Origin: Algoriphagus sp.
Lineage (GTDB): Bacteria; Bacteroidota; Bacteroidia; Cytophagales; Cyclobacteriaceae
NCBI GenBank assembly: GCA_029945945.1
Contig: JAQSDM010000012.1
Location: forward strand, 510,112 to 574,111
DNA: 64,000 bases
Direction of reading: 5' to 3'
Below are positions 7,541 through 15,869 of the stretch, piece by piece (within the stretch, counting starts at the first letter, position 1; every line of letters begins with the position of its first letter). The position numbers and the translations under genes were made by a program. The notes under the pieces are model-generated. The model did no database searches. It was not told the DNA's origin and worked only from the letters and a program-made list of their open reading frames with translations.

Positions 7541-7698
7541 TTTAGTAATATTCAATATAGAAAAACAACGAATTTCAGACCTAATTGCCTAAGGGAATCG
7601 GCAGACCAGATTTATAAATTGAAATCAAATCCATGCGAAACCTCAATTTTAAAAAGTATTGTGATCCCATCAGCCGTCTGAAAAATAAAAACCAAAAC

Positions 7699-9630
7699 AT
7701 GAAACATTATTTTTTCTGGATAAGCCTTCTTTTTCTTGGTGGTATAAGCTCCTGCAAAAGCCTTCAGGAAAAAGGAAATGACCAATTCCTTTCCGGCCAG
7801 TATCAGTATGCTATTTCAACCTATTCCCAAATCCTGGCTGATGATCCTGAAAACAAGGAGGCCAATCAGGTAATTGCTGAAAGCTATCGGCTTTCCAACC
7901 GAATCGAAAAAGCTGGTCCTTACTACGAAAAGCTGGTTACAGAAGACCCTACTTTTGAAAATTATTATCGCTTAGGACTAAGCTTAAAAGCCCAGGAAAA
8001 GAACGAGGAAGCAAAAACTGCTTTTGAAAAAGCAAAAGGATACACTCAGGATGAAAGCTTCTTAGCAGAAACACAGCGCCAAATCGAGGCTATCAAACTC
8101 AAGGACGGAATCGAAAATTACTGGCCAAATCATGTGCTGGTCAATTACAAAGAATTGAATACAGCAGGTGCAGACTATGCTCCCGTTTTGAGCGAAGACT
8201 TCATTTACTTCACTTCGGGCAGACAGGCTTCCGGATTATATGCTGCTGACGGTTCGCCCTACACCAAACTATTTCGTGCCCGGGCAGAAGGACTTCGGGT
8301 AGACACCAAAGCCGTGCAGGCGCTTCCGGAATTCAAAAACGAGGAAGGACTGAATCAGGCTGCCATTGCAATCAGCCCTGACGGAAATACGATCATTTAT
8401 GCCCGAGGCAACTCCACTTCTGCGAAAGACTTGCCTGAAACCGCACTTTTTGTATCCTATTTCAGAGGAGCAGGATTTACCCAGCCAATCTGGATGCCGG
8501 TAAATGAGGAAGAAACTTGGTGGAATTCCACTCCGGCTTTTAGTCCTGACGGAACTGAATTATACTTTGCATCCAACAGGCCGGGAGGATTTGGAGGAAT
8601 TGATTTGTACAAAGCAACCCGACTTGCAAATGCCGACTTTGGAAATGCTGTCAATCTCGGTCCAACCATTAATACCCCCGGAAATGAGCTTTTCCCAAGA
8701 ATGACACCCGACGGAAAGTTTTTCTTCTCTTCCGACGGTCATCCGGGTTATGGAAAGCTGGATTTATTTGTCGCTGAAAAAGATGAAGCCGGAAAACAAA
8801 CCATCCGGAATCTGGGTGATAACATCAACAGCACAAACGACGATTTCGGGCTTTTCTTCACTGAATATCCCAAGGCGGGTTTCATCAGCTCCAACCGTGA
8901 TGGCGGTGAAGGTGATGACGATATTTACTTTTTCGAAGACAAAACTCCGAAACCCAAAATCGTCAATGTACTTCTCAACGTGACTACCAAAGAACGGATC
9001 GCCGGTCAGCCGGATAAGGTGTTGGACCAAGCGAGAGTTGTCCTTTATGATGGAAATAACAAACAATCCGGAGGTGATTTCTCCAACACAAACGGTCGGG
9101 TAAGATTTACACTTGAACCGAATGCAAACTTCACGATCATTGCTTCAAAAAGCGGCTATTTCTCCAAGTCTGTGCCTTACACCACCATCGGAAAAACGCC
9201 TGATCCGGCCACTCTGATTCAGGAAGTAACGAATATCACCCTCGATACTACGATCATTTTGGACCAGTTGATTTTGGATAAATCAATCGTGCTGGAAAAC
9301 ATTTACTATGATTTGGACAAGGCAGACATCAGACCTGATGCAGCAATTGAACTTGACAAACTAGTAGCTGTACTCAAGGACAACCCAAGTATTCGAATTG
9401 AATTGAGTTCGCATACTGACTCAAGATCCAGCGATGCGTACAACCTTGACTTGTCACAAAGAAGAGCTCAATCCGCAGTGGATTATATGGTTTCCAAAGG
9501 CATTGGTGCTGAGAGATTGGTGGCGAAAGGCTACGGAGAGTCTCAGCTGATCATTCCAAATGCACAAACAGAAGAAGAACATCAGGTCAACCGCCGAACT
9601 CAGTTTAAAGTGATTGAGATTAAGGAATGA
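7699..9630 (+). CDS. porE: PorE-like T9SS lipoprotein (TPR, PD40 propeller, CRD, OmpA domain)
   Basis: The 643-residue protein has a lipoprotein signal ending in the lipobox ISSC (Cys near residue 21). TPR-like helices cover about 25-130. PD40/WD40-like propeller repeats cover about 150-440 (for example FSPDGTELYFASNRPGG). A carboxypeptidase-regulatory-like domain lies at about 440-520. An OmpA-type peptidoglycan-binding domain follows from about 540, with SSHTDSRSSDAYNLDLSQRRA near 570. This four-part architecture is that of PorE, an outer-membrane-associated lipoprotein of the type IX secretion system. The ATG at 7699 is chosen because it opens the signal peptide; one at 7633 would add 22 charged residues. 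Confidence 0.8.
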   Translation: MKHYFFWISLLFLGGISSCKSLQEKGNDQFLSGQYQYAISTYSQILADDPENKEANQVIAESYRLSNRIEKAGPYYEKLVTEDPTFENYYRLGLSLKAQEKNEEAKTAFEKAKGYTQDESFLAETQRQIEAIKLKDGIENYWPNHVLVNYKELNTAGADYAPVLSEDFIYFTSGRQASGLYAADGSPYTKLFRARAEGLRVDTKAVQALPEFKNEEGLNQAAIAISPDGNTIIYARGNSTSAKDLPETALFVSYFRGAGFTQPIWMPVNEEETWWNSTPAFSPDGTELYFASNRPGGFGGIDLYKATRLANADFGNAVNLGPTINTPGNELFPRMTPDGKFFFSSDGHPGYGKLDLFVAEKDEAGKQTIRNLGDNINSTNDDFGLFFTEYPKAGFISSNRDGGEGDDDIYFFEDKTPKPKIVNVLLNVTTKERIAGQPDKVLDQARVVLYDGNNKQSGGDFSNTNGRVRFTLEPNANFTIIASKSGYFSKSVPYTTIGKTPDPATLIQEVTNITLDTTIILDQLILDKSIVLENIYYDLDKADIRPDAAIELDKLVAVLKDNPSIRIELSSHTDSRSSDAYNLDLSQRRAQSAVDYMVSKGIGAERLVAKGYGESQLIIPNAQTEEEHQVNRRTQFKVIEIKE

Positions 9631-9653
9631 TTTAGTTCGGGTTTTTCAAAAAC

Positions 9654-9688
9654 TTCGAAATTCAGCATTCGATGTTCAGCATTCAAAA
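9654..9688 (+). repeat. Heptad tandem tract 3
   Basis: Five 7-bp units all begin with TTC; TTCAGCA occurs twice and alternates with TTCGATG. The tract lies between the porE-like stop codon and its terminator hairpin. Confidence 0.75.
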
Positions 9689-9696
9689 TTTCTGAG

Positions 9697-9737
9697 AAGC
9701 CCTTCGATCTGATTTTCAGGTCGAAGGGCTTTTTTTG
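9697..9737 (+). terminator. Intrinsic terminator of the porE-like gene
   Basis: A 14-bp stem (AAGCCCTTCGATCT with AGGTCGAAGGGCTT, one G-T pair) with loop GATTTTC is followed by seven T. Confidence 0.85.
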
Positions 9738-10318
9738 CTTTAATTAGAAATTATGGATCTATTTAAGTTAAAAGTGAAGCATTTTATGAAAAGTTGAAGT
9801 TTTTCGCTCATTCAATCCTTACTCGCATTTTTTTTTCTTTCGTCACTTTTTGAAGGCAAAAAGTAACCAAAAACCTTAATGCCTGGTAATTTATTTCAAA
9901 TAGGCTGAGTTTAGTACTGAGAGAAAAATTGTTGGCTATTTGATTTTCAAACCTTGATCAAACCTAAAAATGGGTGGATTTCCCTCGTTTCACTTCGGGA
10001 ACTAACCCATTTTCTTAACGGTCCGATCTGCTGTTTAAAAACCATAAATTCCCAAAGGCATTACCCTAATACGAAACTTTTCAACTCACCGAGTGCTGCC
10101 TCTGACCTCAAACACTTTTTACAAAACTATTTTGTGCAAAATCGGAATATCAAATCAACATAACCAAACCAAAAAATCAACTCCTTAAATTTATGTTTTG
10201 CCGGGAGTATTTAAGCTTTTAATCATTAAACCATCTGCAACAAAACAATTCTCAATTTTACATTTCCCAATCCCCCAACCTTTTCACCATTCCCTCGGCA
10301 TTTTCCTAAGGATATCTT
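9738..10318. other. Gene-free stretch with hairpin-rich repeat-like DNA
   Basis: No believable gene is seen. Two structures stand out: a hairpin at 9845-9864 (ACTTTTTG, loop AAGG, CAAAAAGT) behind a long T tract, and a nested inverted repeat at 9967-10013. A 69-codon reading frame at 9954-10163 has unusual composition and no start context. The stretch looks like a decayed dispersed repeat. Confidence 0.5.
9967..10013. repeat. Nested inverted repeat
   Basis: The outer arms AAAATGGGT and ACCCATTTT (9 bp) enclose inner arms TCCC and GGGA. The whole can fold into a 47-nt stem-loop or cruciform. No T-run follows, so it is not a simple terminator. Confidence 0.55.
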
Positions 10319-10326
10319 TAACTTTG
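10319..10326 (+). promoter_or_regulatory. -7 promoter box next to the purM start codon
   Basis: TAACTTTG matches TAnnTTTG exactly and ends 5 bp before the purM ATG. If used, transcription would begin at or very near the start codon, giving a leaderless mRNA. No TTG box is found at the expected upstream distance, so support is partial. Confidence 0.4.
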
Positions 10327-10331
10327 GCCCC

Positions 10332-11495
10332 ATGAACGAGCGATACATGCAGCGTGGGGTTTCGGCCTCCAAAGAAGACGTACATCAGGCGATTTCCAAA
10401 CTGGATAAAGGTCTTTTCCCAAAAGCTTTCTGCAAAATTGTTGAAGACACCCTCGGCAACGATCCTGATTTTTGCAATATCATGCACGCAGACGGTGCCG
10501 GCACCAAATCCTCTCTTGCTTACCTCTACTGGAAAGAAACCGGTGACTTAAGCGTTTGGAAAGGAATCGCTCAGGATGCCATCATCATGAATACTGACGA
10601 CCTGCTTTGCGTAGGTGCTATCAATAATATCCTCGTCTCTTCAACGATTGGAAGAAACAAAAACCTGGTTCCCGGTGAAGTGATTTCTGCCATCATAGAG
10701 GGCACGGAAGAAGTGCTGCAGATGCTTCGGGACAATGGAGTAAATGCCGTTTTGACCGGCGGAGAAACAGCCGATGTGGGTGACCTTGTTCGCACGATCA
10801 TCGTGGACAGCACTGTCACTTGCCGGATGCGCAGAGACGAAGTGATCTCCAATGACAAAATTCAGGGCGGAGATGTGATTGTCGGACTTTCCTCCTTTGG
10901 TCAGGCCAACTACGAGAAATTCTACAACGGCGGTATGGGCAGCAATGGATTGACTTCCGCTCGTCACGACGTTTTCAACAAAGTTTTAAAAACAAAATAC
11001 CCGGAGAGTTTTGATCCGGCAGTTCCGGAAAGTCTGGTTTACTCAGGAAAATATAATTTGACTGATGCAGCACCCGGAGCTCCTGTTGACATGGGCAAAC
11101 TGGTTCTTTCTCCAACCCGAACCTACGCACCCATTATGGTCGACGTACTGAATTATATGAGGCAACATATTCACGGTTTGGTGCATTGTAGTGGTGGTGC
11201 GCAGACCAAAGTCCTGCACTTCGTGGACAATGTCCATGTGATCAAAGACAACCTGTTTGAGACTCCTCCACTTTTCAGAATCATTCAGGAAGAAAGCGGC
11301 ACCGATTGGAAAGAGATGTACAAAGTCTTCAATATGGGTCACCGAATGGAGATTTATCTCGACGAGCGGTACGCCGAGGAAATCATCGACATCGCTGAAT
11401 CCTACGGAGTGGAAGCTCAGATCATCGGTCGGGTGGAACCTATGGAAGGCAAAAAAGTAACGATTAAAAGTTCCTACGGGACTTTTGAATATTAA
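10332..11495 (+). CDS. purM: Phosphoribosylformylglycinamidine cyclo-ligase (AIR synthetase)
   Basis: The 387-residue protein is full length for the Bacteroidota form of PurM, the cytoplasmic enzyme that closes the imidazole ring (FGAM plus ATP to AIR) in de novo purine synthesis. Visible family features are the N-terminal YMQRGVSASKEDV, HADGAGTKSSLAY, DDLLCVGA, and TGGETADVGD for the ATP/FGAM site. The C-terminal AIRS domain includes NMGHRMEIY. The gene is followed after 3 bp by a ceramidase-like gene, so the two may be co-transcribed without an obvious shared pathway. Confidence 0.92.
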   Translation: MNERYMQRGVSASKEDVHQAISKLDKGLFPKAFCKIVEDTLGNDPDFCNIMHADGAGTKSSLAYLYWKETGDLSVWKGIAQDAIIMNTDDLLCVGAINNILVSSTIGRNKNLVPGEVISAIIEGTEEVLQMLRDNGVNAVLTGGETADVGDLVRTIIVDSTVTCRMRRDEVISNDKIQGGDVIVGLSSFGQANYEKFYNGGMGSNGLTSARHDVFNKVLKTKYPESFDPAVPESLVYSGKYNLTDAAPGAPVDMGKLVLSPTRTYAPIMVDVLNYMRQHIHGLVHCSGGAQTKVLHFVDNVHVIKDNLFETPPLFRIIQEESGTDWKEMYKVFNMGHRMEIYLDERYAEEIIDIAESYGVEAQIIGRVEPMEGKKVTIKSSYGTFEY

Positions 11496-11498
11496 TCC

Positions 11499-12848
11499 AT
11501 GAGCATCAAAGCGGTTGGTAGAAAGGCTTTGAAAGTCCTTGGCTGGATTGCTTTGATCCTACTCATTCTAGCTATTGCTCTTATCACCACCGTGGATCGA
11601 TCTCCAATTCAGGACCAGGATTTTTTCAAGGAAACCTTTGAAAGGCTGGATCAGACCCAATTTCCCGCATCATCCGGTGAGGTTTGGCTGGGTGGCTGGG
11701 CAAAAAGTAACATGACTCCCGCTCAGCCTGTTGACTTGGTTGGATACGCTCCTCGCGGACCTTACGAATTCGTCGAGGACAGCAGCTTTGTCAAAGCAAT
11801 CACCCTGAGCAACTCAAAGACCCGAATTGCCTGGCTGAGTTATGAGCTCTTGATCGTGCATCCATTCCTTTCCCAAAAAGTACAGGAAGGCATTAAAGCC
11901 TCCCAGCTCCCGATTGATCAGGTGATTTTCACAGCAACGCATACCCACTCCGGGATGGGCGGATACATGCCGGGACTTGTTGGAGAACTCGCTTTCGGTG
12001 GATTGAATGAGGAGATTGTGGATTTGATGGTGGAGAAAAGTATCTCTGCTTTGAAAGCTGCAATTACTTCACAGGATACAGTTTCTATTTCCTATCGAAA
12101 AGCAGATGCCGGCGCCTTAGTTGAGAATCGATTTATTAAAGGTGCACCGATTGATCCATTTGTTCGTCAGTTGATTTTCACCAAAGACTCAGGAGAAAAA
12201 GCGACTTTCCTCACGTACTCAGCGCATGCCACCTGTATGAGTTCCAAGTTTATGGGCCTTTCGGGCGATTATCCGTCTTACCTGATGGAGGAATTGGAAA
12301 GCGGTGAGTTTGAGATTGCTGTTTTCGCAGCCGGAACAGTTGGAAGTCATCGACCCCTTTCGCCAGGAAATACTCCTGACCTCGTAAAGAAATACGCTCA
12401 TAGCCTGGATTCAACGATTAATCTGAGAATGACTCATTTCTCCACGATCAACAGAAAAAGCATTGAGTATGGAAGTTTGCCTATTTCCCTTCGTGAGCCT
12501 CATCTGCGAATCTCTGATAACCTGAGAATCCGGCCATGGTTGTTCAATTATTTGCTAGGCGAAACAAATCCACATTTAGACATTACGATGATCGGATCGA
12601 CGCTGATGATCGCATCTAGCGGAGAAATCTCCGGAGTTTTCTATGAAAAATGGGAAAACCTCGCTCGCGAAAAAGAACTCAATCTGATCATCACGAGTTT
12701 CAATGGAGGCTACATTGGTTATATCACACCGGACGAATTGTATGATCAGCACTTTCATGAAGTCAGAGGTACCAACTGGTATGGACCGGGAAATGGCCAA
12801 TATTTCGATGAGCTCATCACAGCCATCATCGAAAAAACAACCCGTTAA
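11499..12848 (+). CDS. Neutral ceramidase-like membrane-anchored protein
   Basis: The 449-residue protein has an N-terminal membrane anchor at about residues 10-30. It then matches the N-terminal catalytic domain of neutral/alkaline non-lysosomal ceramidases (GWAKSNMTPAQPVDLVGYAP, ATHTHSGMGGYMPG at about 146-159, SAHATCMSSKFMGLSGDYP, FNGGYIGYITP near the end). The paired histidines in THTHSG fit the zinc-binding site of the family. It lacks the C-terminal domain of secreted ceramidases. Cytophagales make sphingolipids, so amide-lipid hydrolysis in the periplasm is reasonable, but the substrate is inferred. Confidence 0.75.
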   Translation: MSIKAVGRKALKVLGWIALILLILAIALITTVDRSPIQDQDFFKETFERLDQTQFPASSGEVWLGGWAKSNMTPAQPVDLVGYAPRGPYEFVEDSSFVKAITLSNSKTRIAWLSYELLIVHPFLSQKVQEGIKASQLPIDQVIFTATHTHSGMGGYMPGLVGELAFGGLNEEIVDLMVEKSISALKAAITSQDTVSISYRKADAGALVENRFIKGAPIDPFVRQLIFTKDSGEKATFLTYSAHATCMSSKFMGLSGDYPSYLMEELESGEFEIAVFAAGTVGSHRPLSPGNTPDLVKKYAHSLDSTINLRMTHFSTINRKSIEYGSLPISLREPHLRISDNLRIRPWLFNYLLGETNPHLDITMIGSTLMIASSGEISGVFYEKWENLAREKELNLIITSFNGGYIGYITPDELYDQHFHEVRGTNWYGPGNGQYFDELITAIIEKTTR

Positions 12849-12908
12849 GATTTCCAAAATGTCCAGTTAATTGGAGTATTTGTCCGGCTTTTTAAATGTC
12901 TTCCTACC

Positions 12909-12916
12909 TAATTTTG
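12909..12916 (+). promoter_or_regulatory. -7 promoter box upstream of the DUF983 gene
   Basis: TAATTTTG matches TAnnTTTG and lies 15 bp before the ATG at 12932. No TTG at 17-23 bp spacing is present. Confidence 0.3.
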
Positions 12917-12931
12917 CAGAAATAAAAAGCA

Positions 12932-13330
12932 ATGAGTCTCTTAGGCAAATATTCCTTCTTGAAAAGTATTTACAATTGTAAATGTCCACGTTGTCATGAG
13001 GGAGATATGTTCCTGAAAGGACAATTTTTCAATCCTGTCAAGTTTTCAGTCATGAATAAAAACTGCTCTCATTGCGGGCAATCATTTGAGCCTGAACCCG
13101 GGTATTATTTTGGTGCGATGTTTATAAGTTACGGCATCAACACGGCACTATTTATTTCAGTTTGGGTTGCGCTTTATCTGGTCAATGAAGATTATTCTCT
13201 GACTCTTTTGCTCACGCTTCTTGGAGCTGCGGCCATCCTTTTCCTCCCATTTATCTATCGAATTAGCAGGTCGATCTGGATCGCTATTTTTGTACGATAT
13301 GAAGGAAAAAATCAAAAATTTTCTAGCTGA
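12932..13330 (+). CDS. DUF983 zinc-ribbon membrane protein
   Basis: The 132-residue protein has two CxxC pairs, CPRC at 18-21 and CSHC at 45-48, which should form one zinc ribbon. Two or three membrane spans follow (from about 60 to 112). This is the layout of the DUF983 family, widespread in Bacteroidota and alpha-proteobacteria with no firm function. The stop codon lies in a 7-bp inverted repeat (13320-13340) without a T-run. Confidence 0.8.
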   Translation: MSLLGKYSFLKSIYNCKCPRCHEGDMFLKGQFFNPVKFSVMNKNCSHCGQSFEPEPGYYFGAMFISYGINTALFISVWVALYLVNEDYSLTLLLTLLGAAAILFLPFIYRISRSIWIAIFVRYEGKNQKFSS

Positions 13331-13391
13331 TTTCTAGAAATACAGCGTGATGCAAAATTGGAATTCTCTGGATTATTGAGAAATTTCAACC

Positions 13392-14294
13392 ATGTCAAAT
13401 GATGCTCTTGAAATATTTAAAATCCCTGATTTTGAAAAAGATGCGGTTGACTCTTCTGAGTTCTATTATGCTGAATTGAAACGGCATTTGTACAATCATA
13501 AATTCATTCAAAAGCCCCACAAACATGATTTTTACATCATTTTACTTTTTACATCCGGCTCTGGAATTCACACAATTGACTTCAAATCATATGAGGTAAA
13601 TCCTGGTTCAGCATTCTTCTTAAGTCCCGGTCAAGTTCATTCCTGGGAACTCTCTTCGGATGCGAATGGTCATATTCTTTTCTTCAGTTCTGACTTTTAT
13701 TGTTCTGTTTTTACAAGAAAAAGATTGAATCGCTTTATCTTTTTCCATTCAAGTTTTAATTCTCGTTATCTAAGAATATCAGAGGAGGAAATGACTGAAG
13801 TACTTTTCATATTTGAAAGAGTTCGCAGGGAAGTAGAAAATCCAAATTGGTCAGGAATGGAATTATTAAAAAATTATACCGACCTCTTATTGATCAATTT
13901 TTATAGGTTTTATAGTTCTAAAACTGCCTTTTTGGAAGAGAAGATTCAGTCTTATGACCAATTTCAAAATTTGGAGGACTTAATAGACGAAAACTTTAAG
14001 AAGCATCGGGAAGCTAGCTATTATGCTGAGGCAATGAACCTGAGTCTAAAACAACTCAACGCATTGAGTAAAAAAACTGTAGCAAAAACCATCTCACAGC
14101 TGATTATGGAACGGGTAATTTTGGAATCCCAAAGGCTATTAATTCATTCCGATTTAAGCATTTCTGAAATCGCTTACGAAATACAATTCGAAGATCCATC
14201 TTATTTTAGCCGACTCTTTAAAAAGAAAACAGGAATGACTCCGGATCAATTTCGAAAACAAATAAAAACGCTTTACGCTAACTCCCAAAGCTGA
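13392..14294 (+). CDS. AraC-family transcriptional regulator
   Basis: The 300-residue protein has an N-terminal cupin-like sensor domain (about 30-110, HKHDFYIILLFTSGSGIHTIDF). The C-terminal AraC double helix-turn-helix spans about 200-295, with the recognisable ISEIAYEIQFEDPSYFSRLFKKKTG segment. The effector is unknown. The 3' end overlaps the convergent methyltransferase gene by 22 bp, so antisense interference between the two transcripts is possible. Confidence 0.85.
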   Translation: MSNDALEIFKIPDFEKDAVDSSEFYYAELKRHLYNHKFIQKPHKHDFYIILLFTSGSGIHTIDFKSYEVNPGSAFFLSPGQVHSWELSSDANGHILFFSSDFYCSVFTRKRLNRFIFFHSSFNSRYLRISEEEMTEVLFIFERVRREVENPNWSGMELLKNYTDLLLINFYRFYSSKTAFLEEKIQSYDQFQNLEDLIDENFKKHREASYYAEAMNLSLKQLNALSKKTVAKTISQLIMERVILESQRLLIHSDLSISEIAYEIQFEDPSYFSRLFKKKTGMTPDQFRKQIKTLYANSQS

Positions 14295-14875
14295 GCCCTC
14301 ACCCAGCCTTTCAACAGTTTCTTTTCCTGCGAAAGTTTAAACCCTGCTTTCCCAAAAGCCAATTCATAATCGGGAATGTCTTTCCTTCGATGCCCGGTTG
14401 CGAATCGGAAAAAGCTAATCATAAGTTGATGCAAGGCTTTTTGCCTGAAATTGACCGGCTCGAAAAAGTCACTCATAAAAACTTTCGCATCAGGGTTAAG
14501 ATTCTTTTTGAATGAAAAAAGAAATCTTTCCAATTCCTCATCCGGTAGGGTGTCGAGCACAAATGGAAGACAGATTAAATCGAATTTTTGGTTGGATTTG
14601 AAGTTGCCCAAGTGAAAGATCAACTCGCTGTTCTCGAGATTTTTCTTCGCTTTATCAAGCATGGAAACCGACAATTCCCAAAATTCACCCTGAATCTCTT
14701 TTTGAATTTCTTCATAATCCGAACCGTCGCCTCCACCGAGGATCAGAATCTTTTTCGAAGGTAAATCCTTCAAAAAAATGGTTTTCGATTCCCTTAACCG
14801 ATCATCAAAAACGAACCTCGATAACCGGGAATAAAATGGTGCAATCCAGCGATACGCATCGGATTCTTCCTTCAT
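14273..14875 (-). CDS. Class I SAM-dependent methyltransferase
   Basis: The 200-residue protein shows a Rossmann-type SAM motif (ILILGGGDGSDYEEI near residue 43) and an MxDxF segment (MSDFFEPVNFRQ). It starts 1 bp after the UbiA-like gene ends, so the pair is almost certainly co-translated. The pairing suggests methylation of a prenylated or other lipophilic product, for example a quinone- or pigment-like molecule; this is inference. No known UbiE/MenG signature is evident. Confidence 0.7.
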   Translation of the reverse strand: MKEESDAYRWIAPFYSRLSRFVFDDRLRESKTIFLKDLPSKKILILGGGDGSDYEEIQKEIQGEFWELSVSMLDKAKKNLENSELIFHLGNFKSNQKFDLICLPFVLDTLPDEELERFLFSFKKNLNPDAKVFMSDFFEPVNFRQKALHQLMISFFRFATGHRRKDIPDYELAFGKAGFKLSQEKKLLKGWVRAQLWELA

Positions 14876-14876
14876 C

Positions 14877-15719
14877 CTAGAGAAACAAAAGCAATGCAGG
14901 AATCATAAAAGCCGCTTCCATTCGCATCCGGACAGCCTCAATGCTCAACTTCGGGTTGAAAAAACTCAGGTAATGAACCAGCGCCATGATCAGCAAAAGG
15001 CACGAGTAAAGTCTGTAAAAGGAAAAGAACAGAACGAATCCAAAGAATGCCAACAGGATCAGGGCAAGGGCAAGTTTTCGGATGATGAGAATAAGTTTTA
15101 CAGGAGAAAGAACGGTGGCAAGTGATTCAAATCCGGCAAGTTTATCCTTTGCTGCATCGAGACAGGAAAGCATCAGGAGGTTCAAATACGCCAAAAGCAT
15201 GTAAATAAGCGTGATTGCGATGGGTTCCCATCTGAAATCAACCGCTTCAATTTGAAACCAACTGTACCAGGAAATTCCGATCACGTAGAAAACTGCGGTA
15301 CTCAGTTCTTTCGTCCAGACCAGGTTTCTACCAAGCTTTCTTATCAAAAGCATCAGTCCCAAAATCCCGACAGCTAGACCCGCTCCAATCAGTAGTTCAA
15401 ACTGCCATCCGAATAAACTGATCGCCCAAATCAGACCCAACATGCCAATTCCCCCCAGCATATACCGCAGGGTTTTCCCATAAATCCGATGAACCAGGTG
15501 TCGATCCAATGGAGATCCTTCGGCGATCTTTCTCGAATCCAGTAAATGGTCTGCGGTATAAATGCACCAGACCGCCATTCCGAGCAACCCATAGACTTCC
15601 CATCCAATTTCAACTCTTAGGAGTTTCCCGAAGAATAGCATCCCTGCCATCGCTCCGAGAACCACGTCTCCGGAAAGCCAGGTAAACCAGCGGTAGAAGT
15701 TTGTAAGTAAATGCATCAA
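14877..15719 (-). CDS. UbiA-superfamily-like polytopic membrane protein
   Basis: The 280-residue protein has about eight or nine hydrophobic spans. Two acidic segments sit where UbiA prenyltransferases bind Mg-prenyl diphosphate. The first, IYTADHLLDSRK near residue 55-65, is degenerate compared with NDxxDxxxD. The second, CLDAAKDKLAGFESLAT, fits the DxxxDxxxGxxT/SLA pattern well. It may transfer a prenyl group or be a divergent relative with altered chemistry. It forms a tight two-gene unit with the methyltransferase. An alternative start is the second ATG, one codon inward. Confidence 0.6.
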   Translation of the reverse strand: MMHLLTNFYRWFTWLSGDVVLGAMAGMLFFGKLLRVEIGWEVYGLLGMAVWCIYTADHLLDSRKIAEGSPLDRHLVHRIYGKTLRYMLGGIGMLGLIWAISLFGWQFELLIGAGLAVGILGLMLLIRKLGRNLVWTKELSTAVFYVIGISWYSWFQIEAVDFRWEPIAITLIYMLLAYLNLLMLSCLDAAKDKLAGFESLATVLSPVKLILIIRKLALALILLAFFGFVLFFSFYRLYSCLLLIMALVHYLSFFNPKLSIEAVRMRMEAAFMIPALLLFL

Positions 15720-15729
15720 TTTTTTTTTG

Positions 15730-15757
15730 TCAACAGACCACAGTCAACTGTCGACTG
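15730..15757 (+). repeat. Heptad tandem tract 4 (left arm)
   Basis: Four 7-bp units (TCAACAG, ACCACAG, TCAACTG, TCGACTG) lie just upstream of the UbiA-like gene. Their reverse complement resembles tract 5 at 15819-15846, so the two form a loose inverted pair across the divergent promoter region. Confidence 0.7.
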
Positions 15758-15818
15758 CCATTTCCTGCCCAACTTATCATTTTTTTCATTAGTTTGAAGC
15801 GTCTTTTATCTGAATCTG

Positions 15819-15846
15819 CTGTGGACAGTCGTCTGTGGACGGTGGA
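15819..15846 (+). repeat. Heptad tandem tract 5 (right arm)
   Basis: Four 7-bp units include CTGTGGA twice, with CAGTCGT and CGGTGGA. It lies 23 bp upstream of the SGNH hydrolase start and mirrors tract 4. Confidence 0.7.
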
Positions 15847-15869
15847 CCAAATAACCCCAAAACCTACCC

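Noticed and set aside
9954..10163. 69-codon reading frame as a small gene
   Set aside because: Odd residue composition, no start context, and it spans a strong nested inverted repeat; better explained as repeat-like intergenic DNA.
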